Source of the DNA: Candidatus Bathyarchaeota archaeon | Lineage (GTDB): Archaea > Thermoproteota > Bathyarchaeia > Bathyarchaeales > Bathycorpusculaceae | Reading direction: 5' to 3' | DNA length: 64,000 bases | Assembly (NCBI GenBank): GCA_026014745.1 | Contig: JAOZHS010000001.1 | Location: forward strand, 310,001-374,000 | Shown here: positions 1 to 7,180 of the stretch, in pieces | Layout: every line of letters starts with the position of its first letter | Numbering within the stretch: the stretch's first letter is position 1 | Notes under the pieces: generated by a model | Databases searched by the model: none | What the model was told of the DNA's origin: nothing | What the model saw: only the letters and a program-made list of their open reading frames with translations | Position numbers and translations under genes: made by a program

Positions 1-408
1 TTCGCAATCAAGAATAGAGAAAGCACTTAGAAATGACTGATTGTCAATTTGGTTTGAGAAGGGTAGTTGTACATCAAGTAAGTTAAATTGTCGGATTTTT
101 TTGATATGTTCTTTCCAAGCATATGTGTTTAGATTGTTAGAAAGATCATGAAGGCTTTGAAGTATAGATGGTAATCTTTCAAGTTGCTTATTAACCGAAG
201 TAGTTTCTTTCTCTTTGCTTTCTGAAGCCTTAGTCGCCTCTTGTTGACTTTCTGTACTTGCTTCGATTTTTCCTTCAATTATTGTCACCACAGTTGTCCT
301 GAGGTCTGACGAGAGTTTTGTAACGGCTTCAGATTGTTTCAATGCCCATTTTCGAAAGTTCTGAGTTTGCTTATGATATTCAACCAGTTCAGCTAACTTA
401 TTTTCCAC
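1..408 (-). CDS. Hypothetical coiled-coil protein, C-terminus cut by window edge
   Basis: An open frame runs from a GTG at 408 to the first base of the window without a stop (136 codons seen). It starts 3 bases after the stop of the upstream gene on the same strand, so the two are probably co-transcribed. The visible protein is polar and helical, rich in Glu, Lys, Gln and Ser, with a long stretch of likely coiled coil around residues 10-75. No family is recognised. It belongs to the A/T-rich accessory region that ends at the tRNA-Arg near 6.7 kb. Confidence 0.55.
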   Translation of the reverse strand, partial: MENKLAELVEYHKQTQNFRKWALKQSEAVTKLSSDLRTTVVTIIEGKIEASTESQQEATKASESKEKETTSVNKQLERLPSILQSLHDLSNNLNTYAWKEHIKKIRQFNLLDVQLPFSNQIDNQSFLSAFSILDCE

Positions 409-411
409 AGA

Positions 412-1146
412 CTATTCCTCCAAGAAATCCTTGCTTCGGCTACCTATGCTCGTTTTTGAAACCGGCTGCATAAACCCACTTTGCAATGCTTGCAAATTCA
501 TCTCATTCGATTTCGCAGATTCTGAGGCCAAACTCGTCAAACTGACCGAGCAACGAATTATGCTTGATATAACTTGCAATGTTCTTGGTAAGAAGACGAC
601 CCATCTAAGATTATCGACTGCCATCAACTGATAATCGATACTTTCCAAGATGTTCAAGCATTTTCTCAGCGCCTTATATGCACTTATTAAGAATCCAAGC
701 GTAACATCCTCTTGAATGAGAATCTGTAGTTTTTGCACCGAGAGGAGGTTTGAAGATAAATCATAAATTGGCGAAGGAAATGAATCTTTTATTTGTTCTT
801 TTACCTCTGTTGACCATGTGTGTAATTCTGAGAAACATCCTATGATGCAGCCAAGTTGCTCCTTGAAGGAACTCAAGACTCTCAGTTCTTCCGCCACATC
901 AAAAGGTGATCCGTCAACTTTTAGTAGGACTAAGTGTTCCTTAGGGTTTGTTTCCGAGAATTCATCTTTCTTAACAAAGCCGATACTTGTTTGAGCCAAT
1001 CTCGCAGCCAATGAGTCAATTGTGCATGAATAGCTTTCAAGCTCCTGACATATTAAGAGCGCTAACTCAGTTGCCTTTCGGAGCTGTTCATTACGTCTAA
1101 TGGACCATGTAAATCCCGTATTCTGTCTTTTGTCCCTTACCATCAT
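412..1146 (-). CDS. Hypothetical helical protein (accessory region)
   Basis: The 244-aa protein looks all-helical, with many leucines, a few cysteines and no clear signal peptide. A moderately hydrophobic stretch near residues 145-210 could pack as a helical bundle; it is not an obvious membrane span. Two ATG codons stand side by side at the start. It lies between two same-strand neighbours with gaps of 3 and 6 bases, so a three-gene operon is likely. I recognise no domain. Element cargo is an inference from the recombinases downstream. Confidence 0.55.
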   Translation of the reverse strand: MMVRDKRQNTGFTWSIRRNEQLRKATELALLICQELESYSCTIDSLAARLAQTSIGFVKKDEFSETNPKEHLVLLKVDGSPFDVAEELRVLSSFKEQLGCIIGCFSELHTWSTEVKEQIKDSFPSPIYDLSSNLLSVQKLQILIQEDVTLGFLISAYKALRKCLNILESIDYQLMAVDNLRWVVFLPRTLQVISSIIRCSVSLTSLASESAKSNEMNLQALQSGFMQPVSKTSIGSRSKDFLEE

Positions 1147-1152
1147 GTTAAG

Positions 1153-1452
1153 TCAACTCCTGAGGGTATGCGAAAATTTCTGAACCGGCTTTTTTTTATC
1201 TTCACCATGGTAACATAATGTGTGAAGAAATACCAATTCTCCCCAAAACAAGAAAATGTTATTATTGAACTTCATTGCAAGCCAAGAAGTCTTCATAGAA
1301 TCTAGCAAGTGTATTAGTTTTGTGAATTCTTTCGGGCTCAGTATTACAATTGGCTTGTATTTGTTTAAATCCGGGGTAGCGTCAATTTTGATTATTCTTT
1401 CACTCTGCATTAGGCCTTCTATTGGGCAGTAAGTATTTCTATCATCCAACAT
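1153..1452 (-). CDS. Hypothetical 99-aa protein, first gene of leftward accessory operon
   Basis: A small protein with an N-terminal polar part and a central aromatic stretch (around residues 55-80), no recognised family. It starts only a few bases from a set of direct repeats shared with the divergent RHH gene at 1537, so both directions may be controlled from the same 85-bp region. It is followed after 6 bases by the next gene on this strand. Its reality rests on operon position and the compact spacing. Confidence 0.5.
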   Translation of the reverse strand: MLDDRNTYCPIEGLMQSERIIKIDATPDLNKYKPIVILSPKEFTKLIHLLDSMKTSWLAMKFNNNIFLFWGELVFLHTLCYHGEDKKKPVQKFSHTLRS

Positions 1453-1458
1453 TATGTT

Positions 1459-1526
1459 TATACGCCTATATGACTATACGCCTATATGTTTAATGCTTAT
1501 AAACTTTATGCACATACGCTTATGTG
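1459..1526. promoter_or_regulatory. Direct-repeat operator candidate between divergent genes
   Basis: Two exact copies of TATACGCCTATATG lie at 1459-1472 and 1475-1488, a 16-bp period. A diverged copy, CATACGCTTATGTG, lies at 1513-1526. They fill the gap between a leftward operon (start 1452) and a rightward RHH gene (start 1537). RHH proteins commonly bind short tandem repeats in their own promoters, so autoregulation is a reasonable inference. Confidence 0.5.
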
Positions 1527-1536
1527 GTTATATGCA

Positions 1537-1704
1537 ATGCCCAAGAAGGACAATACAATCAGAACAACGTTGGTAATCGACGAGAAACTATGGGGCCGCT
1601 TTCTAAAATATACTTTTGAAAAGTACGGAAGTGCAAAAAAAGCTTCTGCAGAGATTGAGTTAGCGATCGCTGAATATTTGGAACGACATGAAAAACGACC
1701 GTAG
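1537..1704 (+). CDS. Ribbon-helix-helix DNA-binding protein (55 aa)
   Basis: The 55-aa protein begins with a short basic arm, then a beta strand (IRTTLVID) and two helices ending in AIAEYLERH, the pattern of Arc/MetJ/CopG-type RHH dimers. I chose ATG 1537 because the RHH strand follows it directly; an in-frame ATG at 1486 lies inside the upstream direct repeats. Such proteins are small repressors or antitoxins. No toxin-like partner follows, so control of element genes is more likely. Function is inferred from the fold pattern. Confidence 0.6.
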   Translation: MPKKDNTIRTTLVIDEKLWGRFLKYTFEKYGSAKKASAEIELAIAEYLERHEKRP

Positions 1705-1763
1705 GGCGATATCTAATTGATATCAATTCTTTTTCTTTCACCCCAAACAAAAAAATTTGCTAT

Positions 1764-2003
1764 CTATTTGATAGCATCTAAGAGTTTAGGAATTTCATTA
1801 AATATCTTTTTGAGATCGTCAATGTCGATTAAATCGCTATTCAGGATAACACTAGAAATAAGGTCCTGACAGCCAGTACAGATACTTATTTTCCAGGCAC
1901 CGCTAATCTCTTTCAACTCTGTATATTTCCCAAAATATTTCTTCAGCTCTTTTTTCGACCTGTGACAGATCCAACAGCGCAGTTCCTCTTCTTTATCGCT
2001 CAA
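1764..2003 (-). CDS. Small zinc-finger-like protein (79 aa)
   Basis: The protein has two Cys pairs, CWIC near residue 10 and CTGC near residue 43, separated by a basic segment. This is the spacing expected for a treble-clef or HNH-like zinc knuckle. The C-terminal third is acidic and helical. No HNH catalytic histidines are evident, so a nuclease function is not claimed. It lies between an RHH gene and a winged-helix gene in the accessory region. A nucleic-acid-binding role is inferred only from the zinc-binding pattern. Confidence 0.55.
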   Translation of the reverse strand: MSDKEEELRCWICHRSKKELKKYFGKYTELKEISGAWKISICTGCQDLISSVILNSDLIDIDDLKKIFNEIPKLLDAIK

Positions 2004-2103
2004 TTTTTCACCCCGCTGTCAAAATTATATCATTCTTGTTCGCTGCGGCGCTTGCAAATCCTTAGTTCAAATTCATTAGTCTTTTAACCACATTCATTTA
2101 CCT

Positions 2104-3102
2104 TTGATTGGCTTGCGCACAATAAGATCAATAAGCAGAAGGCAGAACTTGTCATTTCCAATTCATGAAAAGGCTCACAGGAATCCTCACAAGTATGGAA
2201 AAAGAGAATGTCCCATAGACCCCAGCTCCACCGAAATTACTATTTTGGAAATACTTGCTTTGAAGAGAAGCAGCTGGGCGAAAGAGCTCATTGACAGATT
2301 CAATGTTGGAGCAAGTAGAACAGTTTATCCTGCATTAGGTTGCTTAATCGCGAGAGGAATGATTGAACCTGCCGGTAAAGATGTTTGTGAGAGTGAACCT
2401 TCAGCAGCGAAGCGTCTACAATTGAGTGAGTACGGCTTGATAGCTGCACTTTACTATCAAAAAAATAGCGAATTTGATAAAAATGAGGCTATAGGCCCAA
2501 AGCCGATTCCTAGAACATCTAAAAAGCCCCAAATGAATAACCTCACCAAATGGAAAATGCCTTTACCAACTCCCTTCGCGAAAGAATTAAAGGATAAGAC
2601 GAAATCTATGAAGCTCAAGTCTCCCACGCTTTGGAGAAAAATTGACGAAGTTGTTGAAACTCATAAAGACAAATTGCCGCTTATTTTAGGTAAATGGAGT
2701 TATTTTAAAGAAAATAAATGTGGGGATATAGTCTTGTCAAGTTTAAAATCATTTTTTGAAAAGGATCAAACAATGCCTTATGTTTTTTACAACCAGGGTA
2801 ATGCCCACCAAAAGATTGTTATTAGCACAGGCTTAGCTCCGCCAATTAAATTTGAAGAACATGTTAAGAGCTTGATTCAACGGCTATATTGTTATGTTCT
2901 TTTTCCAGAACCAACTCATTCCCTAGACTATATTTTTGTCTCAGGAATGGAACCTTCTGGATGGGAAGCAACTTTACTTAAAGACAAAGATATCAGAAAT
3001 TTTATTTACAATCAAATTAAAACAAGAGAGAAGTATCATAAAAAAGAACTCAGGCAGCTTAACTTTTGGATGAAATTCGATAGGATGATAGAAAGCAGCT
3101 AA
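2104..3102 (+). CDS. Winged-helix (PadR-like) protein of the integrated element
   Basis: Residues about 40-125 read as a winged helix of PadR type: a helix ending in EILALK, a recognition region with SRTVYPALGCLIARGMIEP, and a wing followed by RLQLSEYG. The remaining ~200 residues are basic at first, then mixed alpha/beta, with no family I recognise. The listed start is a TTG at 2104; no ATG exists near the N-terminus and the true start could lie further in. It may regulate the element or bind its DNA during replication or excision. Confidence 0.55.
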   Translation: MIGLRTIRSISRRQNLSFPIHEKAHRNPHKYGKRECPIDPSSTEITILEILALKRSSWAKELIDRFNVGASRTVYPALGCLIARGMIEPAGKDVCESEPSAAKRLQLSEYGLIAALYYQKNSEFDKNEAIGPKPIPRTSKKPQMNNLTKWKMPLPTPFAKELKDKTKSMKLKSPTLWRKIDEVVETHKDKLPLILGKWSYFKENKCGDIVLSSLKSFFEKDQTMPYVFYNQGNAHQKIVISTGLAPPIKFEEHVKSLIQRLYCYVLFPEPTHSLDYIFVSGMEPSGWEATLLKDKDIRNFIYNQIKTREKYHKKELRQLNFWMKFDRMIESS

Positions 3103-3244
3103 ATCCAACACCTGCTTACGTTTTCTTGTTTTGTGACAATCTTTATGGTATTGTTTTCTCGTATATTATGATTAAATGTGTACTTTTTTGAAAAAACTGG
3201 TAATATTCTAGCTTATATCAGTTTTCAAGCAATGTCTTGAAACA

Positions 3245-3451
3245 ATGAAAAGGGGTAAACAGTTAATGGACCTCTGCAAGACTCAAAACACTGTAAACAT
3301 TTCGTTGCTGAAGCGATTTGCTATAGATAAGCTGCCACAATGTCACCCGTTAAAAGTGTGTTTGCTATCAGAAATATCCGACGAAATTCCGACTGACGTT
3401 TTCCTGGTAAAAATGCAAATATGGCTGCAATTGGCAAATTGGAAAACATAA
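3245..3451 (+). CDS. Hypothetical 68-aa protein
   Basis: A short open frame with an ATG at 3245 ends just before the A/T-rich repeats that precede the RHH-recombinase operon. The sequence has scattered cysteines and a hydrophobic C-terminal third. No family is recognised. It could be a real small gene or a chance frame; the same strand and position immediately upstream of the operon are the only support. Confidence 0.3.
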   Translation: MKRGKQLMDLCKTQNTVNISLLKRFAIDKLPQCHPLKVCLLSEISDEIPTDVFLVKMQIWLQLANWKT

Positions 3452-3452
3452 A

Positions 3453-3476
3453 GACATATAAGCATATAGACATATA
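3453..3476 (+). promoter_or_regulatory. Tandem 8-bp repeats upstream of RHH-recombinase operon
   Basis: Three 8-bp units run head to tail: GACATATA (3453-3460), AGCATATA (3461-3468) and GACATATA (3469-3476). They end 21 bases before the ATG of an RHH protein. They contain TATA-like sequence, so they could combine a promoter with an operator for the RHH protein encoded immediately downstream. Confidence 0.45.
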
Positions 3477-3497
3477 AAACTGTGGAGAAGTTCAATA

Positions 3498-4031
3498 ATG
3501 ACGGTCTGGAAAGAAATATTGATTCGAGTAGCTGAACCAGAACTATCTCATTGGGACGAGTGCTGTGCGAAGCACAACCAGACCAGATCAGACTTTCTTA
3601 GAAATGCCGTTAGGATCTTCATCGCTAACCCGGACCTTGCAAATGGAATCGTAAAGCAGCCAGTTAATCAAGTAGATATTGCGCCAATAATGAAAGCGAT
3701 TGAGGAATTAAACAAGAAACTAGAGATTAATGAACAAAATGGTCCGACCTTCGGAAACACTGTTTTCAAAAACTCTTTGGCAAAGCGCAAGGTCTTGGAA
3801 GCTGTATTGTTGCAAAAACAAAAAGCTTTGGAATCGCAGGAGACAGTTACAACTTTAGATCAATTGAAAGAAATGCTAAAAGACTCCGACCCCTCGCTTG
3901 CACCTTTTATTAATCCTCCTGCTGGAGGCGGTCTATCAATCCTGGACGAAGTCCTTCAAGAATTAAACGGTAAACAAGAACTAACGTGGGATTTTTGTCA
4001 AATAATAGAGTTCAAGGAGGGCTATAAATGA
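3498..4031 (+). CDS. RHH N-terminal regulator, co-transcribed with recombinase
   Basis: Residues 1-45 fit a ribbon-helix-helix domain: a strand (KEILIRVAEPE), a helix, then TRSDFLRNAVRIFIAN. The rest (about residues 70-177) is polar and helical with a coiled-coil part near residues 65-80. Its TGA overlaps the ATG of the next gene (ATGA at 4028-4031), so translation is coupled to the recombinase. A role in controlling recombinase expression or acting as an accessory DNA-bending factor is inferred. Confidence 0.65.
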   Translation: MTVWKEILIRVAEPELSHWDECCAKHNQTRSDFLRNAVRIFIANPDLANGIVKQPVNQVDIAPIMKAIEELNKKLEINEQNGPTFGNTVFKNSLAKRKVLEAVLLQKQKALESQETVTTLDQLKEMLKDSDPSLAPFINPPAGGGLSILDEVLQELNGKQELTWDFCQIIEFKEGYK

Positions 4032-5287
4032 ACCAAAACTGGAATCTGAGCGCAAAAAGTGACCCGCCGATCTTAGTGAAATATCATGATGAATTAAGGC
4101 TTGGTTACCAAACCTGGCAAAATAGAAGAGGCTGCTTGAAAAAACTCGACGCGTTTTTGAAAAAGAGTGGAAAAAGCATTGAGGAGTTCAATTCAACAGA
4201 TCTTGACGGCTTTTATGCTGAACTTGCTCGCCGCAAAGAAAAAGGAGAAATTAAGGAATGCACTCTCCAGAAATACATCAGAATAGTAAAGATGTTTGCA
4301 AAATGGCTTTCAAGACAAGGCTTATTTGTTTCGGACACAGAAACCTGGCTTTCAACTAAAAATGGTAGACTCATTGACTTTAACAATCTTCCACCAATTT
4401 TGGTACAATACTATCAGTACGTTTCAGTAAACGGCAGAACAGCCAAAGCGAGACTTTACGCTCTGAGGAGATTTCACGAGTTTCTGGTTAAAAAGCATTC
4501 AAAAGGAATTGATAAACTTAAGGCCTCTGACTTGCTTGAATATCTTTCAGAACTACGACAAGCCAAGGAAAAGAAATTAATTTCACAAAACTCAATTCGA
4601 GCGTATGCTGTCATAATTAAGATGTTTGCAAAATGGCTCAAAAGAGAGGCGTTGATAACCGTTGAGGAATACAGTAAAATTGAGGAGGATGTTGCTGACG
4701 TTCCCCATGAAATCGGCGAAGACCATAGAATATGTGTTAGTGATGAAGAACAAAAGATACTGGAACAAAAACTCACATTACCTTTACAAAAACAGCTTGT
4801 TTGGACAGGAAACAATTTCGGCTTTAGACGTCAAGAGTATTGCAATCTCAGAATATGCCATTTAGAAATGGATCGTGAAAAACCAAGAATAAAGATTGAG
4901 TTAAGCAAAGGTCACAGCCAGAAAACGCGCTATATTAGGATGTTTCCGACTCAATTAGAGATGTGGAAAAGATGGCTTAACTTCATAAAATTCCTAAATT
5001 TGAAACATGACTATGTTTTCTTTCATCCTAAAACCTTAGAGAGGCTCGATAAGGACGGTGTTAGCTATATCTTTCAACAGATTTCTGACATTTCTGGCTT
5101 AAAACTATACAGTCACCGTTTAAGATACACTTATGCAGTCAATTTGTTCCGACATGGAGTTGAAGTTCTAATCATAAGCCGATGCCTGGGGCATAGTCGA
5201 ATAGACACTACCATCAAATATCTGAAATGCCCTGAGGAAGAATTCGACAACAAATTTGATGATCAAACAAAAGGGTTTTTTCATTGA
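4028..5287 (+). CDS. Tyrosine recombinase (integrase) with duplicated core-binding domain
   Basis: The C-terminal domain carries the full tyrosine-recombinase set: R267 (GFRRQE), a Lys in SKGHSQKTR, H363-x-x-R366 (HRLR), H389 (LGHS) and nucleophile Y398 (IKYLK). The family cuts and rejoins DNA through a 3'-phosphotyrosine link. The N-terminal half is unusual: residues about 12-100 and 118-213 are two copies of a SAM-like core-binding domain, both opening with PPILV and closing with KMFAKWL. It is coupled to the RHH gene upstream and lies 14 bases before a second recombinase. Confidence 0.92.
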   Translation: MNQNWNLSAKSDPPILVKYHDELRLGYQTWQNRRGCLKKLDAFLKKSGKSIEEFNSTDLDGFYAELARRKEKGEIKECTLQKYIRIVKMFAKWLSRQGLFVSDTETWLSTKNGRLIDFNNLPPILVQYYQYVSVNGRTAKARLYALRRFHEFLVKKHSKGIDKLKASDLLEYLSELRQAKEKKLISQNSIRAYAVIIKMFAKWLKREALITVEEYSKIEEDVADVPHEIGEDHRICVSDEEQKILEQKLTLPLQKQLVWTGNNFGFRRQEYCNLRICHLEMDREKPRIKIELSKGHSQKTRYIRMFPTQLEMWKRWLNFIKFLNLKHDYVFFHPKTLERLDKDGVSYIFQQISDISGLKLYSHRLRYTYAVNLFRHGVEVLIISRCLGHSRIDTTIKYLKCPEEEFDNKFDDQTKGFFH

Positions 5288-5301
5288 CGATGGTATAATC
5301 T

Positions 5302-6585
5302 ATGGTCAAATACGGTTATTTGCTTGAAGATACTGATGTAAAGCGTTGGTTTTCTAACCTAGCTGCTGGTTCGCAAATAACAGCCGATGTCTACTTACGA
5401 GGGCTCGGGAGATATTGTGAACTAAATAATTCATCTCCTACAAGGATTTTGCAGCAGGCAAATACAAATGAGTTCAGAGATGGCTTCTTAGATTTTGTAA
5501 GACAATTAGAAAACCAGCATAAGGCTGGTTCGTACATTATAAGATACAAAAAAGTTGTGTCTTCTTGGTTGGCATATAATGGGATCCAAACAAAGTTGAA
5601 AGTGAATATTAAAGGTGCAACTGAAACACCTACACTAATGAATGAAAGAGTGCCGATGAAAGAAGAGCTGGCAAAAATTTTCCGCAATTCCAGCCAAAGA
5701 TGTCGGGTATCAAGCGTTATGATGGCATACTGCGGTCTTCGACCGGAAAGTCTGGGAGATTATTGTGGCAAAGATGGAATAAGACTTGGAGACTTCAGGG
5801 AAGCAAAAATCACTCCAAGTGAAATAATATTCGACAAAATTCCAACATTACTCGCTGTCAGAGGCACACTTAGCAAGGGAAAACATCAATATTTCACCTT
5901 TGTGCCTCAGGAAGCAGTTACCTTCATTAAAGAATACTTAGACGCAAGGGCAAAAGCTGGAGAAAAGCTTGCGCCTGACTCACCTTTACTACAAATTGAC
6001 GCACGAGGAAATTCAAGAAATCTATTTCTAAGAACGGCTTTGGTAACACGAGAGATTAGAAAAGCCATAAGGCATTCGGGGTTTTGCTGGAGACCCTATG
6101 TTCTAAGAGCATATTGTGATACAGCATTTGATATAGCCGAAAGTAAAGGACTAATCTCGCATCCTTGGAGAATGTTTTTCATGGGACACAAGGGGGATAT
6201 TGAGTCGCGATATTCCTGCAACAAAGCGAAACTCCCACCAGATATGGTTGAAGAAATGAGAATGTCCTACAAAAGAACGTCTGCTCTAATACAAACTAGT
6301 ATTATAGAGCCGTCAACCGAAGAACAAGTCAAAAGGGCATTAAAAGAACAACTACTATTTGTGGCAGGATTTAAGAAAGCGGAAATGGAAAAGATGAACT
6401 TAGAGCAAATGAACGCCGAAGAAGTTCAGAATATTGTAAGGCAGAAATTGTTGGGAATTATGTCAAACAATGGGTCAAAACAGAAAGTGATCTCCTTTAC
6501 CGACTTAAAATCATATATTAGCCAAGGGTTCGAGTATGTTGCTTCATTGCCAAATGGAGAAGCCATAATTAAAATGCCTTTCTAA
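5302..6585 (+). CDS. Second tyrosine recombinase/integrase, archaeal type
   Basis: Catalytic landmarks are R147 (CGLRPESL), K192 (LSKGKHQ), R269 (RPYVLRAY), H296 (MGHKG) and nucleophile Y304 (SRYSC). In the H-x-x-R box the His position is Tyr266. An N-terminal SAM-like domain occupies residues about 10-100. The C-terminal ~110 residues after the tyrosine are a helical extension rich in Glu, Lys and Met. The gene ends about 130 bases from the 3' end of a tRNA-Arg, a typical place for an archaeal element integrase. Confidence 0.9.
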   Translation: MVKYGYLLEDTDVKRWFSNLAAGSQITADVYLRGLGRYCELNNSSPTRILQQANTNEFRDGFLDFVRQLENQHKAGSYIIRYKKVVSSWLAYNGIQTKLKVNIKGATETPTLMNERVPMKEELAKIFRNSSQRCRVSSVMMAYCGLRPESLGDYCGKDGIRLGDFREAKITPSEIIFDKIPTLLAVRGTLSKGKHQYFTFVPQEAVTFIKEYLDARAKAGEKLAPDSPLLQIDARGNSRNLFLRTALVTREIRKAIRHSGFCWRPYVLRAYCDTAFDIAESKGLISHPWRMFFMGHKGDIESRYSCNKAKLPPDMVEEMRMSYKRTSALIQTSIIEPSTEEQVKRALKEQLLFVAGFKKAEMEKMNLEQMNAEEVQNIVRQKLLGIMSNNGSKQKVISFTDLKSYISQGFEYVASLPNGEAIIKMPF

Positions 6586-6715
6586 ACGATTGTTTTTGAA
6601 TGATCTTTAAGAGGAATAGTTAGTCTTTACCAATTAGATTATGATGCGAGAAAAGTCTGTTAGATTGAGTGGTTGGTTTAAGCATGCCAGCGGACATGGA
6701 TTCGCTTAATAAAAG

Positions 6716-6794
6716 TGGCGGGCCCGCTGGGATTTGAACCCAGGATTCCCGGCTCCGGAGGCCGATGCCTTAATCCGTGCTAGACTACGAGCCC
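6716..6794 (-). tRNA. tRNA-Arg (anticodon CCG), CCA encoded
   Basis: Read on the minus strand the gene starts GGGCTCG at 6794. The acceptor stem closes with CGGGCCC, followed by discriminator G and an encoded CCA at 6718-6716. The D stem is GTCT/AGGC, the anticodon stem TCGGC/GCCGG with loop CTCCGGA (anticodon CCG), and the T arm CTGGG-TTCAAAT-CCCAG. No intron is seen. The gene is intact although it borders the recombinase genes, as expected when an element restores the tRNA 3' end on integration. Confidence 0.95.
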
Positions 6795-6839
6795 TTTTCC
6801 ATACTTCCTAGCTGGACTACCTTCATTTTTGGATACTGT

Positions 6840-7155
6840 CTAATATGGGTTTTCTGGACTATTTTGATGGATTCCGTTCACTGACCAGTAAACCTTTTTT
6901 TCTTTGCGTAAGTAATGCCTGCCTGTCGTGCGATTATAGTTATATTCTTGATAGTCTTCGGCACCCTAGCGAGGTCTCTCTCTTCGAGTTGTGCTAAGAA
7001 GGGGTAGACGAGGCTGGGGCTGATTTCTTTTTTGACGCGTCGTTTGAATTGCTGATTATGCTTTAGTCATGGACAGGGTCTTCGTGGAGTATGGTAAGGA
7101 TTTAGAAGCGGCTGAAGTCGCTAATTAATTCGTCCATTTCTTGGGTTTTTGCCAT
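6840..7155 (-). pseudogene. Decayed PadR-family regulator
   Basis: Starting from ATG at 7155, the minus strand reads a PadR-like N-terminus (MAKTQEMDELISDF...ILTILHEDPVH) with in-frame stops where PadR proteins have Tyr or similar residues. A one-base frameshift follows. The next frame reads QFKRRVKKEISPSLVYPFL and AQLEERDLARVPK, the classic PadR recognition helix and wing. A later frame gives RKEKKVYWSVN before a TAG at 6842-6840. Two stops plus at least one frameshift make this a dead gene. It sits between the tRNA-Arg and a TrmB regulator. Confidence 0.75.
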
Positions 7156-7180
7156 TTTGCTCGTATGTTGCTTTGTGGAT

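Larger units (their letters stand above)
1..6718. mobile_element. Right end of an integrated element at tRNA-Arg
   Basis: The stretch from the window start to the tRNA-Arg is visibly more A/T-rich than the DNA to its right. It holds two RHH genes, a winged-helix gene, a zinc-knuckle gene, several unknown small genes and two tandem tyrosine recombinases next to the 3' end of a tRNA. Archaeal integrative elements usually recombine into tRNA 3' ends and leave the integrase beside the att site. The other end and its tRNA-fragment repeat were not found here, so the element would extend leftward outside the window. Confidence 0.5.
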
